Source: Legionella rowbothamii
GTDB taxonomy: Bacteria; Pseudomonadota; Gammaproteobacteria; Legionellales; Legionellaceae
Direction of reading: 5' to 3'
DNA length: 64,000 nt
Assembly (NCBI RefSeq): GCF_900639985.1
Contig: NZ_CAAAIM010000010.1
Location: 1 to 64,000 of the forward strand
In this document: positions 38,134 through 46,780 of the stretch, piece after piece
Layout of the letters: each line of letters opens with the position of its first letter
How positions within the stretch are numbered: the first letter of the stretch is position 1
Translations under genes and position numbers: made by a program
The notes under the pieces: model-generated
Database searches by the model: none
Told to the model about the DNA's origin: nothing
Seen by the model: only the letters and a program-made list of their open reading frames with translations

Positions 38134-40434
38134 ATGATTGTCAGACACATTCCAATGAAAGTTATTAGGAAAAGTAACTTTGCAGGACTCATCCAGTATA
38201 TGACTAATGAGCATGGCAAACAGGAACGTGTTGGCGAAATTCGTATTACAAATTGCCAGAGCAATGAGATTGAATGGGCAATCCATGAAGTACAGGCAAC
38301 GCAAGAACTTAATCAGCGTGCAAAAGGTGATAAAACCTATCATCTTTTAATTTCCTTTCCTGCAGGAGAAATTCCATCAGCTGACGTATTAAAGAATATT
38401 GAGCAGAGGGTTTGTTCTTCCGTGGGTTTAGGGGAGCATCAACGAATTAGTGTGGTGCATTATGATACCGATAATTTTCATATTCATGTGGGCATCAATA
38501 AAATCCATCCCACGCGTTATACCTTGAATGAGCCATATCTTGCCTATAAAAAATTGGGTGAGATTGCAACTTTGCTTGAAATCGAACATGGTCTGCAACG
38601 GGTGAATCATATTCCTCATAAGGTGGGTTCTGAGAATCGAGCGGATGATATGGAGCATCATGCGGGTATCGGGAGTCTTTTAAACTGGATTAAATTTGAG
38701 TGCTTGGAGCAACTTAAGGCCGCTAATAATTGGTCCCAGTTTCATCATGTATTGGCGCAACACGGTCTTGAACTACGCGTGCGAGGTAGTGGTTTAGTGA
38801 TTGTGGATGGTTTAGGAATTGGTGTTAAGGCAAGCTCAGTATCACGTGATTTTTCTAAAGCGAAGCTTGAAAAAGTATTTGGGTCTTTTAAAAACCATAT
38901 CCCGACTCATCCAGACTTCGTAGCTCCCGTAGCAAAAAAAGCAAGGGTTGCAAAAGTGGGACATAATCCACCACCGCGTAGTCAAAATCGTTTGTATAAA
39001 TTAGAGCAGCTTGAAACTCTTTCTATTGAGAAAGGTATTCATTATTCACTCAAACCTGTTCACATGAAAATAAATACCTCGATTCTTTACGCCAGGTATC
39101 AAGAGGAACAGAACCACGCCAAATTTAATTGTGCCTCTGAGCTTTCTCGTGCTCGCACACGGAAAAAACAACTGATCGAATCAGCGAAGCGAGGCGGTCG
39201 GTTAAAGCGTGCGGCAATTAAATTATTGCGTGGAACTCCTGTTACCAAGAAAGCTCTTTATGCTCTGACCAGTCAAGCAGTTCAATCCAATATTGAAGAA
39301 GCAAGAAAGAAGTATGCGAAAGAACGTGAATCCATTTATCTTAAATATCAGCGCAGCACCTGGGCTGATTGGTTGAAATTAAAAGCCCTAGAAGGCGATG
39401 CCGATGCGCTTAATGCACTGCGTTCTCGTGAAGTACGCCAAAATCTTAAAGGGAATGTTGTTACGGGGCAAGGAATGCAAAGTGGTGAGCCTAACCTTAA
39501 GATAAAAAACGATAATATTACTAAAACAGGAACCGTCATTTATCGCGTGGGAACTTCTGCGATTAGGGATGACGGAGAGCTGATTAATATGTCACGTGGT
39601 TCTTCCGAAGAAGGAATTGCGACCGCCTTGCACATGGCCATGAATCGTTATGGTGAATGCATTACTGTCAAAGGAAGTGATGTGTTTAAAGAGCAGGTCG
39701 TCAATGTTGCAGCACAGTTAAACTTAAATCTTAGGTTTGATAACGAACAACTTGAGTTACAACGTCAACAGTTAATAAAAAACCCAAAACCAAAGGAAAA
39801 TAATCATGAATCAAGAAGACAATCTGACCTTAACGGCAGAGGAACAAATCGAGGCAGTAATGAGAACTTTGGATCAATCAGAGTCATCAACCCTGACAGC
39901 AGAAGAACCAGAAGAAAATCAAGTTCTGGTGGGACACCCAAGCCCTACCTTGGGCGCATTGGACAGCAACCGCCGCCCGAAAGTAAAAACCGTTTGCGAG
40001 ACTTGTCCCAACTCGGTATGGTTCAGTTCTCCAACCGAAGTGAAGTGTTATTGCCGAGTCATGTACCTGGTCACCTGGAGCACCAAAGATCCCAATCAGA
40101 TGACGGGCTGCGACGGGATGTATCTAGGCCAGGAGCAGTAAATTTTATTTCGGATGCTGCAGACAAATACATTGCTGAGCGTGAATTAAAGCGTCAAAAA
40201 ATAGCCGACATTCCTAAGCATAGACGGTATAATAAAAATGATGAGGGGCTTATGCAGTTTGCAGGGATTCGTCAAATCGATGGTGAACTGTTGGCTCTTT
40301 TAAAGCGAGATAATGTCATTGTGGTATTGCCCATTGATTCGGACACGGCTCATCGAATGAAGAGGTTGTCTGTTGGTGAGATGGTCAAGTTAACCGCAAG
40401 AGGCACCATTGCATCAAGAGGGCGCACCAGATAA
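38134..40434 (+). CDS. traI: Relaxase TraI (MOBP)
   Basis: A 766-residue DNA-nicking and strand-transfer enzyme of the relaxosome. The three catalytic motifs match RP4 TraI by residue number: motif I Tyr22 (LIQYMTNE), motif II Ser74, and motif III HYDTDNFHIHVGINKIHP with His116 and His118. It forms a covalent Tyr-DNA bond at oriT. After residue 300 there is a coiled, basic middle and a C-terminal domain (about 430-760) needed for oriT recognition in the family. GGGAG precedes the ATG. A second gene, traH, lies wholly inside its 3' half in another frame. Confidence 0.95.
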   Translation: MIVRHIPMKVIRKSNFAGLIQYMTNEHGKQERVGEIRITNCQSNEIEWAIHEVQATQELNQRAKGDKTYHLLISFPAGEIPSADVLKNIEQRVCSSVGLGEHQRISVVHYDTDNFHIHVGINKIHPTRYTLNEPYLAYKKLGEIATLLEIEHGLQRVNHIPHKVGSENRADDMEHHAGIGSLLNWIKFECLEQLKAANNWSQFHHVLAQHGLELRVRGSGLVIVDGLGIGVKASSVSRDFSKAKLEKVFGSFKNHIPTHPDFVAPVAKKARVAKVGHNPPPRSQNRLYKLEQLETLSIEKGIHYSLKPVHMKINTSILYARYQEEQNHAKFNCASELSRARTRKKQLIESAKRGGRLKRAAIKLLRGTPVTKKALYALTSQAVQSNIEEARKKYAKERESIYLKYQRSTWADWLKLKALEGDADALNALRSREVRQNLKGNVVTGQGMQSGEPNLKIKNDNITKTGTVIYRVGTSAIRDDGELINMSRGSSEEGIATALHMAMNRYGECITVKGSDVFKEQVVNVAAQLNLNLRFDNEQLELQRQQLIKNPKPKENNHESRRQSDLNGRGTNRGSNENFGSIRVINPDSRRTRRKSSSGGTPKPYLGRIGQQPPPESKNRLRDLSQLGMVQFSNRSEVLLPSHVPGHLEHQRSQSDDGLRRDVSRPGAVNFISDAADKYIAERELKRQKIADIPKHRRYNKNDEGLMQFAGIRQIDGELLALLKRDNVIVVLPIDSDTAHRMKRLSVGEMVKLTARGTIASRGRTR
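39806..40141 (+). CDS. traH: TraH, nested in traI in the +1 frame
   Basis: A 111-residue acidic protein read within traI in another frame. It has its own ribosome site (AAAGGAAA before the ATG at 39806) and ends in a cysteine-rich part: CETCPNSVWF, CYC and GCDG, which looks like a structured metal-binding domain rather than a chance ORF. RP4 traH is likewise encoded inside traI and its acidic product stabilises the relaxosome. The first half is Glu/Thr-rich (LTLTAEEQIEAVMRTL). The gap between RBS and context makes translation likely. Confidence 0.75.
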   Translation: MNQEDNLTLTAEEQIEAVMRTLDQSESSTLTAEEPEENQVLVGHPSPTLGALDSNRRPKVKTVCETCPNSVWFSSPTEVKCYCRVMYLVTWSTKDPNQMTGCDGMYLGQEQ

Positions 40435-40475
40435 TGTAGGTTAATCTGTGAAAATTATAATAGGGACTGAATTTT

Positions 40476-40718
40476 ATGAATAAAAAACAACCTTTCAAAT
40501 CGATTTTTTCTCCAATGGTGGGTGTGTTTCTTACAATACTTCTGTTTGGAATAGAACAGAAATTCCCACTATATAAGATAATTGAGAACAGCCCCAAAGG
40601 CGCCTCATGGATTGATTTGGCTTGGATGTATTGGGTGTATTTTGCTTTATATAACGGGTATTTCTTCTTGAAGAAGATAATATTCAGCTTTTCAGAAAAA
40701 AACCACGAATCCATTTGA
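40476..40718 (+). CDS. Small membrane protein after traI
   Basis: An 80-residue ORF with two hydrophobic segments (about 12-26 and 45-68) and a basic N-terminus. It follows traI by 41 bases in the same direction; AGGG lies about ten bases before the ATG. It is not one of the RP4 Tra proteins. It might be a mating-related membrane factor or a spurious ORF; the convergent toxin-antitoxin genes begin after it. Confidence 0.45.
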   Translation: MNKKQPFKSIFSPMVGVFLTILLFGIEQKFPLYKIIENSPKGASWIDLAWMYWVYFALYNGYFFLKKIIFSFSEKNHESI

Positions 40719-40835
40719 TTGAATTAATCATTTATTTTGGCCTAAAGAGTGCAATTTAAATCCATTTCTTCTTTCAACCGCAAGGGGCTCTATTATAGAA
40801 CCCCCTGTTATTAGTAACTTACTAAATGTTCTTAT

Positions 40836-41153
40836 TTAAGCCGCACTTTGAATGTCAACCAATAAATCTAAGCCTTCTCGATTAAGCATGTCTTGCAAGC
40901 ACAAACGCACAAACTGTTTGCTTGAATATCCTAGTTTATCAGCAAATTCAGCAGCCGCTTTAGGACTTACGTAGCGGCGATTATGCTCGATGTCACATAA
41001 ATAATGACGAGAAACCCCTAGTTGTTTGGCAAAAGCGGCTTGCGTCATTTCTTCACCCTGACGAATTGCCAATAAATGATCTCCAAGAGTCGGTTTTTTG
41101 CCTATTAGGGACTCCAGATAAGCAAGTGCTTCTTTGCTTTCGTTAGTAATCAT
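40836..41153 (-). CDS. higA: HigA-like antitoxin (XRE family)
   Basis: A 105-residue DNA-binding antitoxin. The helix-turn-helix is in LAIRQGEEMTQAAFAKQLGVSRHYLCDIEHNRRYVSPKAAAEFADKLG (about 27-75). It is encoded after the toxin and overlaps it by 11 bases, the reverse order typical of higBA. It should repress the operon by binding the palindrome between the -10 and -35 boxes at 41451-41479. Confidence 0.85.
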   Translation of the reverse strand: MITNESKEALAYLESLIGKKPTLGDHLLAIRQGEEMTQAAFAKQLGVSRHYLCDIEHNRRYVSPKAAAEFADKLGYSSKQFVRLCLQDMLNREGLDLLVDIQSAA

Positions 41154-41436
41154 GTTTATTTACCTCCATCACTTCAACAAGTTCCATTTGCCCATTAGTC
41201 TTTAATTCATAAATAGCCCGATAAGCCTTATTTAATCGAATAGAACGCTGTCCCTTTCTTTTACCCTGTAATGGCTCATCGTGGTAGCCAGAAATTTTTC
41301 TAACTTCTAATAACCCATCATGAGATACTGATTCAACCCATTGATACAACTTAATGGCAATATACTGAGGTACTTTTTTTAAGTCCTTTTTTGCCTGTTC
41401 ACTAATGGTGACTTTACAAGTATTCATTGCAATCAT
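41143..41436 (-). CDS. higB: HigB/RelE-type toxin
   Basis: A 97-residue ParE/RelE-superfamily toxin, probably a ribosome-dependent mRNA interferase. The fold marks are AKKDLKKVPQYIAIKLYQWV, then LQGKRKGQRSIRLNKAYRAIYEL with the basic active-site residues and a final hydrophobic strand VMEVNKHDY. It starts at Met1 or Met4; neither has a strong ribosome site. With the downstream antitoxin it forms a plasmid-stabilising module between the relaxase and traC regions. Confidence 0.87.
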   Translation of the reverse strand: MIAMNTCKVTISEQAKKDLKKVPQYIAIKLYQWVESVSHDGLLEVRKISGYHDEPLQGKRKGQRSIRLNKAYRAIYELKTNGQMELVEVMEVNKHDY

Positions 41437-41753
41437 CTTATTTTTCTATAATTGTACCCTAATTTAGGTAACAAATCAAGTTTGAGTTAACTGTTTGAGT
41501 TAACTGATTTGTCCACAAGGACTGTCTTTACCCACAAATACCCTAAAAATGAACTAATCCTAAGCTTAGGTGCACACCAAGTAGTGATTCGACAACTACA
41601 TAAAAAGAGTCGTGATTAGCAAAAATAGACAAAAGTATGGCATTGTCCAAAAACTCAATAGTGGAAGACGCACGAGGATGAAGATTGAATTTTCATGTGA
41701 CTCGATAATCCTCCAAAGGATTCTTTGCAAGGAACCCTTTGGATAATATGATT
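41437..41753. promoter_or_regulatory. higBA promoter/operator and intergenic region
   Basis: A strong minus-strand promoter is visible: TTGATT (41474-41479) and TACAAT (41451-41456) with exactly 17 bp between. The spacer contains the imperfect palindrome CCTAAATTAGGG, a likely HigA operator. Further upstream TTTGAGTTAACTG is repeated in tandem (41481, 41494). The rest of the stretch up to traC is AT-rich and holds no gene that I can see. Confidence 0.7.
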
Positions 41754-44312
41754 TTATAACGTCAACGTGCTGTGTTGATGCCTGGTCATTTTGATTTCTT
41801 TCTGCTCTATAATAGACGTTTCCTTTTTTTGAATTATTTTATCGACAATAGGTTTAATCTGGCGTTTTACTCCCTCAGAGCCCAATACACTTTTGGATGC
41901 CAAATCGTTAAAGTCGCTAAATGACTTTGGATCTCCTGCCTGTTCACCAGGTGCAAAAATTGGAAACAAGGCAATGCCATTAACGGCCTTTGCAGCGTCA
42001 AGCGCTTTGCTTCTTCCTGGATTAATTCCTTGATTTATTTCAAGATGCTTATCATCATCCCCCATAATAATAATGGGTTTATCAGGAAATTGTTCTTGCA
42101 AAGCCCGCGCTACTGGCTCTAAGTTTCCTGCATCAAAGGCCGAAATTGTAGCAAACCCAAGTTCTTGAGAGATGCTTGCAGCAGTAGCAAACCCTTCTGC
42201 GATTACAAGGGCAGGAGCTTCTGCTAATGCGTTAAGCCCGCCCAAAGCATGAAAGCATCCTTCCTTGCGAGAGTTTTTAGCAAATCGTTTGGTCCCATCT
42301 TCTTTAATGTATTGCATAGTCCATAGTTTGCCACTTGCATCGGTTGCAGGAATATAAGTCGTTTGTCCGTTAACATCTGTGAATATTTGAGAATGGGGTT
42401 CGATTTTTTTGGTCTGTAAATAAGGCGTTGGGGTTGTTATGAGTACTAAATCGGATAATTGTTTGCTTACTCGTTTGGCCGCTTCTTCCTGGTCTTGCCT
42501 TTGTTCCTCGGCCCGTTCTTTAATTTTTGTGGCTGCAAGTGCATGCAATGTGGCCCGCTCTTCATCAGTTAATGAGTAGCCCTTACTTTTCCATTTTGTC
42601 TCAATACCCGTGCGGTTATTTTTAACATAACCCGCAGGATGACCATCAAGATGCCCCACATAAAACCCTGAATTTTCACCTTTTTTATCCCCTTCAACGC
42701 TGATTCGATGTTTTTTTCCATCCATAATAGGATGTTCGCCTGTAACCATACTGCCGATACTTTTCAATATATCGGAAAATTCCTGCTTAGGTGTTAAGGC
42801 AGGCTGTTGCCGTTCTAGGTTTGTGTTTAAAATCCAGGGTTTTAAAGGTTCTAAATTGGTGCCAATGTGTGCAAACCAGCATTTTGCGGCCTTATCCCAC
42901 TCTACTGCCTTTTTACCGTCCTCAAGCCTTCCTGCAATATGTTTGACCGCTTCTCTTTGCTCGTATGGTACAGCAAGCCATGTTTTTTCAGTGGCGATTT
43001 GTGATGGCTCGATATCTTGAGCTTTAGAGCCAGTATCAAGCTGTTGGCTAATAATCCAAGGTTTTAAGAGTTCTAAATTAGCACCAGGGTGAGCAAACCA
43101 GCGAGAGTGTTCTTTATCCCATGCAATGGCTTTTTTGCCATCGGGAAGAACACCCGCTAGTTCTTTAGCTACTTCTTTTTGTTTAAAGGGAATATCGAGC
43201 CATAGTTTTTCAATCTCTGCAGACTTATTGGTGACTGGAGTTTGGTTGGTTGGGGCCTGGGTTTGGAGTTGACTTTGAGCTTTATTGAGCGTGGCAATCT
43301 CATCGTCTAAGGTGGGTGGATTTTCATTTAAATGATAATCATGATTTACAGGTTCTACTTCATTTGCCAATGTCATTTTGTTTTCCAGCTCGTTTGGCAA
43401 AGGGTGATTGGTATTTTGTACTTGTTCTTGTTTTAGTTCGAAAGATAGAATGAATTGTTGCATTTTTTCAGCCTCTGCAGCAGCACGAAACAGTTCCAAT
43501 GGATCGTCATGTAATACTTTAATCCAAGACTCGATATAAGTTGCATGTTGATCTGGATCGTGACCAATCCCCAATTCATCCCCTAAAATCATGCTGGTAA
43601 TTTCAGCCCGCAATTCTTCTTTGGCATAGCCATCACTTCCAAAAGGATGAATCAAATCCCTGTCCATTCGTGTTGAATGCCCAGTCCAATGGCCGAGTTC
43701 ATGCAAAGCAACCGCATAATAATTATCTGCGCTTAAGAATTGGCTTTTGTCAGGCAGATGGATGGTATCCGTGGAGGGTCTATAAAACGCGCGGTTGTTC
43801 TCACCATGTAAAATAGCAGCTCCAGATGAACTTAGAATCTGTTCAGCCCGGTCGATGGAATTCCAGGCGATTTCCTTTTGAGTGCGTGGAGGTAATCCAT
43901 CAATTTGTTCTGCATTAAATACGGTGGCATAAAACACTCGTGGCCGCTCAAGGCGAATTTCAATTTTAACGGGCTTACCATGAGGATCCAATACTGGTTT
44001 ACCTTGCTCATCTTTTTTGATCTGTTCTTCGGTAAATTTCCAATATTGAATAGCAGAACCTTTTTCGCCTTTTCGCACTTGCGCTTGAGCCTCTTCTGCT
44101 TGTTTGTAGGTCATCCAACGCGGATCGCGATAATCCTGGGCCATTAGTGCAATGGCATTTATTCCTTTATAACGTTTTCCGGTGATTGGGTTCATCGGTA
44201 TAAACGCATTGGGAGCACCTGGTTCCCATGGTCTTTGCCATGGAGCTGTTCCTTGCTTTAACTGCTGAAATAATCGTTCAGCGATCACTTCATGAAACGG
44301 TTTTTTATTCAT
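41754..44312 (-). CDS. traC: TraC-type primase with ArdC and Toprim domains
   Basis: An 852-residue multidomain DNA primase of the conjugative type, carried into the recipient to start complementary-strand synthesis. Residues 1-130 are an ArdC-like N-terminal domain; 195-290 hold a zinc-metalloprotease-like HELGHWTGH. In the middle are two copies of a DUF5710-like unit (both with the pattern LAGVLPDGKKAIAWDKE..WFAHPG, about 370-420 and 440-490). The C-terminal half has a Toprim catalytic domain (VIAEGFATAASI, IIMGDDDKH). ArdC domains protect incoming DNA from restriction, so it may combine anti-defence and priming. It overlaps the traD-like gene by one base. Confidence 0.9.
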   Translation of the reverse strand: MNKKPFHEVIAERLFQQLKQGTAPWQRPWEPGAPNAFIPMNPITGKRYKGINAIALMAQDYRDPRWMTYKQAEEAQAQVRKGEKGSAIQYWKFTEEQIKKDEQGKPVLDPHGKPVKIEIRLERPRVFYATVFNAEQIDGLPPRTQKEIAWNSIDRAEQILSSSGAAILHGENNRAFYRPSTDTIHLPDKSQFLSADNYYAVALHELGHWTGHSTRMDRDLIHPFGSDGYAKEELRAEITSMILGDELGIGHDPDQHATYIESWIKVLHDDPLELFRAAAEAEKMQQFILSFELKQEQVQNTNHPLPNELENKMTLANEVEPVNHDYHLNENPPTLDDEIATLNKAQSQLQTQAPTNQTPVTNKSAEIEKLWLDIPFKQKEVAKELAGVLPDGKKAIAWDKEHSRWFAHPGANLELLKPWIISQQLDTGSKAQDIEPSQIATEKTWLAVPYEQREAVKHIAGRLEDGKKAVEWDKAAKCWFAHIGTNLEPLKPWILNTNLERQQPALTPKQEFSDILKSIGSMVTGEHPIMDGKKHRISVEGDKKGENSGFYVGHLDGHPAGYVKNNRTGIETKWKSKGYSLTDEERATLHALAATKIKERAEEQRQDQEEAAKRVSKQLSDLVLITTPTPYLQTKKIEPHSQIFTDVNGQTTYIPATDASGKLWTMQYIKEDGTKRFAKNSRKEGCFHALGGLNALAEAPALVIAEGFATAASISQELGFATISAFDAGNLEPVARALQEQFPDKPIIIMGDDDKHLEINQGINPGRSKALDAAKAVNGIALFPIFAPGEQAGDPKSFSDFNDLASKSVLGSEGVKRQIKPIVDKIIQKKETSIIEQKEIKMTRHQHSTLTL

Positions 44313-44569
44313 TATTGATCCTTCCCGATAATGTTTATGTCTTTAGTATCTGCATTGATGATATCCATTTCATCAAAACAGCTGTCTTTGGCATCCGCTT
44401 CAGTTAATGCGTCTTCAATGAAGGCGCCAGCTTTCATCGCTTCATCAGGATCAAATTCCACTTGCAGCCCTGGGGTGAGTGCATCAAGCAGTTTTTCAGA
44501 CAACACTTGAGGTTCATTGGCTTTCACGTTTAAATGACGGTCATTTGGTGTTTGGGTTTTCGGGTTCAT
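44312..44569 (-). CDS. traD: TraD-like small acidic protein
   Basis: An 85-residue acidic protein between traE (plus inserted genes) and traC, the place of traD in RP4. The middle, [34 protein letters not shown], resembles what I recall of the IncP TraD group. Its stop and the traC start share one base, so translation is coupled. The role in transfer is non-essential in RP4. Assigned mainly by position. Confidence 0.6.
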   Translation of the reverse strand: MNPKTQTPNDRHLNVKANEPQVLSEKLLDALTPGLQVEFDPDEAMKAGAFIEDALTEADAKDSCFDEMDIINADTKDINIIGKDQ

Positions 44570-44633
44570 GAGTTAACTCCTTTGATTAGTGATTTGCCGC
44601 TAGTTTTGAAACGCTCTAATTCATTTTTACGGA

Positions 44634-45263
44634 TTAAATAAGGATTGAAAGTCCAAGTAATACTGCTTGTTGAGTAGGAATATTAGTGATACGCGCCGTT
44701 TCGGTTAAAGAATCCACCTGATAGTCGGGATTGCCTCCAAATACCTGTTGATACTCTATATGTAGGGCTAAATTGTCGTTTAATTTATAGCCTATTCCTG
44801 CTTGAAGCTCTGGACTGATTTGAGATAAATCATTGACTTCATTTCTATCGACTTGAGCTTGTCGATAGGCCACTCCTCCTTTGAGAAAACCAAATATTCG
44901 CTCGTCTTCAAAAGGAGTAATTTGTGCTGTTACCAGAATATCTATCATCGGTTTAACAAGGATGCTGACTGGCTCGCCTCCTAATTCATCCAGGGTTGAT
45001 TTAGGAATATCCAAACGCATGGTATTGCCATTTTGTATTCCTGCGTCTATCCCAAGAGCAAAAAAACTAGACAGATTGTATTGGGTATTCAAGCTCAATC
45101 TTCCCATGACGCTTTGTCCATCATTGTTATATACAGAATCATAATGAGTGAGGCCCAAGCTACCAGAAAACCCCCAACTTAAGGGCATGTCACAATCTGA
45201 ACACGCGTAGGATGGATGCAGATAAACACACAACAAGGCAAACAACAGATGTATTTTTTTCAT
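44634..45263 (-). CDS. Outer-membrane beta-barrel protein
   Basis: A 209-residue protein with a signal peptide (about 1-20, ending near YAC) and alternating amphipathic strands ending in a hydrophobic residue, as in eight-stranded outer-membrane barrels (OmpA/OmpW type): GFSGSLGLTHYDS, LALHIEYQQVFG and QQAVLLGLSILI. A short Cys-X-X-Cys lies at the mature N-terminus. I start at the ATG at 45261-45263, eight bases after AGGA. It is the last of three envelope genes inserted between traE and traD. It may be a receptor, exclusion or adhesion factor for mating. Confidence 0.75.
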   Translation of the reverse strand: MKKIHLLFALLCVYLHPSYACSDCDMPLSWGFSGSLGLTHYDSVYNNDGQSVMGRLSLNTQYNLSSFFALGIDAGIQNGNTMRLDIPKSTLDELGGEPVSILVKPMIDILVTAQITPFEDERIFGFLKGGVAYRQAQVDRNEVNDLSQISPELQAGIGYKLNDNLALHIEYQQVFGGNPDYQVDSLTETARITNIPTQQAVLLGLSILI

Positions 45264-45290
45264 TTTTTTTATCCTTTTTAGTTTCATTTA

Positions 45291-46031
45291 TTAAAAATGG
45301 GATATAGCGCGAACCCGAGCATTCGTGTTGGATTTGTCACTTGCAACCAATTCTCCGGTCGAAAAATTAATGAGCCAGGCTTTGGATGCGTTTGCTTCTG
45401 TTGAACTCCAATATAGGTCTGGCGCAAAGGAGGACAGGTTGGCTTCTTGTAAATGGGTGTGCATGAGTTGTAATTCAAAAGCACCTGGCAAATACCATCC
45501 GCCATAGCACATGCTGTCATTGGCAATTGGGGTCTGGCAGGGCGTTATTCCATCACTTAGAACTTGAAAGGATGCGGCTTTTAGGGCTGCAAACGTTCCT
45601 TTTTGATTATCAATCGTTTGCTCTGCAATAATGACTCGTGTATTGATTTCTCCAGCTCCTATCCCATCCGCTCGTGCATTGGTTACTTTATTTCCTGAGG
45701 GCCCATTTCGCCATTGCACCCCATCGCTCAGAACATCTCTTTTGCTGGCAATCAATCCGTGTTGGCCTGTTTCATCGACATAAAAAACAATACCGCCGCG
45801 ATATTCTTCGCCAATATGGTGCTGATTGGATAATTTGGCAGTGATTACAGCACCTTGAATTTCAATTCCTGGACCTGCCTGATAATGAATGGGTTGTGGT
45901 AGCTGGTTGACTTGAGCTTGAAGGGCCGATATTTGCCCGCCTAATGCACCTATTGCTTGCCAAAGGCCGGTGTGACTGGCATGGGCATTTAGACTGCTTA
46001 ATAACATTATGGTAAGAATTGATCTGTTCAT
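45291..46031 (-). CDS. Secreted Lcl-type (DUF1566-like) domain protein B
   Basis: A 246-residue exported protein. A signal peptide (1-18) is followed by a short amphipathic helix (LWQAIGALGGQISALQAQV, a possible trimerising coil). The C-terminal domain (about 85-246) has YRGGIVFYVDETGQHGLIAS, WYLPGAFELQLM, YWSSTEAN and a final V-R-A-I-S-H-F, the pattern of Legionella collagen-like (Lcl) C-terminal domains, which act in adhesion. GAGG precedes the ATG. It is a paralogue of the next gene upstream in the operon (46048-46764). Confidence 0.82.
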   Translation of the reverse strand: MNRSILTIMLLSSLNAHASHTGLWQAIGALGGQISALQAQVNQLPQPIHYQAGPGIEIQGAVITAKLSNQHHIGEEYRGGIVFYVDETGQHGLIASKRDVLSDGVQWRNGPSGNKVTNARADGIGAGEINTRVIIAEQTIDNQKGTFAALKAASFQVLSDGITPCQTPIANDSMCYGGWYLPGAFELQLMHTHLQEANLSSFAPDLYWSSTEANASKAWLINFSTGELVASDKSNTNARVRAISHF

Positions 46032-46047
46032 GATTTCCTCATTAAAA

Positions 46048-46764
46048 TTAAAAAGAATGGATGGGGCGAACCTTAGGCTCAGTACTTGATTTATCAAGAG
46101 AACTGGATTCACCAGTGATCCAATCTAAAGCGAACGATTGGTTGACGCTTGCTTCCGTTGATGACCAATAAAGATTGGGTGAAAAATTTCCAAGCCCTTT
46201 GTCATAAAGATTGGCTCTTAGAAGATGTAATTCGTTTAATGAGGGCAAATACCAGTTGCCATAACATAATTCATTCTCAGTGCACGCAGAAACCCCATCG
46301 GATAGGACAGAAAAACTTTGAGCGCTCAATGCTGCAAAACTCCCTTCCTGATCGTCAATGGTTTGTTGACTAACGATTAAGTGGGTATTGGATAGACCTG
46401 CATAAACTCCGTTGCCAAGAGCATTCGTTGTTTTGTCGCCACTTTCTCCATTTTGCCATGACATACCGACACCTTGATTTGCATCGATTTTGGCAACGAT
46501 TAGCCCGTGTTGTCGGGTTTCATCAACCCAAAAAACAATCCCCCCTTGATAGGACTCCCCTACCTCGTGGAGCGTGACCACTGGAATCGCATTGATTTTA
46601 GACTCCGTTTTTTGGCTTTCCTTAGCCACTTGGATGAGAATCGTATCAACAGCTTCTTTAATTTTGCTGTTCACATATTCTGTGGAAGCAGGACTTGATG
46701 TGGCAATAGTGCTGTAAGCCAATAAACCAAACCAAATATTTAAAAGAAATAAGTGTTTTTTCAT
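46048..46764 (-). CDS. Secreted Lcl-type (DUF1566-like) domain protein A
   Basis: A 238-residue exported protein and paralogue of the preceding entry. It has a signal peptide, a helical linker (VNSKIKEAVDTILIQVAKES) and the same C-terminal domain: YQGGIVFWVDETRQHGLIV, QQTIDDQEGSFAA, WYLPSLNELHLL, YWSSTEAS and VRPIHSF. I start at the ATG at 46762-46764 after AGGA; a longer frame to 46911 overlaps traE. The tandem pair suggests two subunits or antigenic variants of one adhesin. Its place in the mating operon hints at donor-recipient contact. Confidence 0.82.
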   Translation of the reverse strand: MKKHLFLLNIWFGLLAYSTIATSSPASTEYVNSKIKEAVDTILIQVAKESQKTESKINAIPVVTLHEVGESYQGGIVFWVDETRQHGLIVAKIDANQGVGMSWQNGESGDKTTNALGNGVYAGLSNTHLIVSQQTIDDQEGSFAALSAQSFSVLSDGVSACTENELCYGNWYLPSLNELHLLRANLYDKGLGNFSPNLYWSSTEASVNQSFALDWITGESSSLDKSSTEPKVRPIHSF

Positions 46765-46780
46765 GAAGTGTTCCTCTTGT

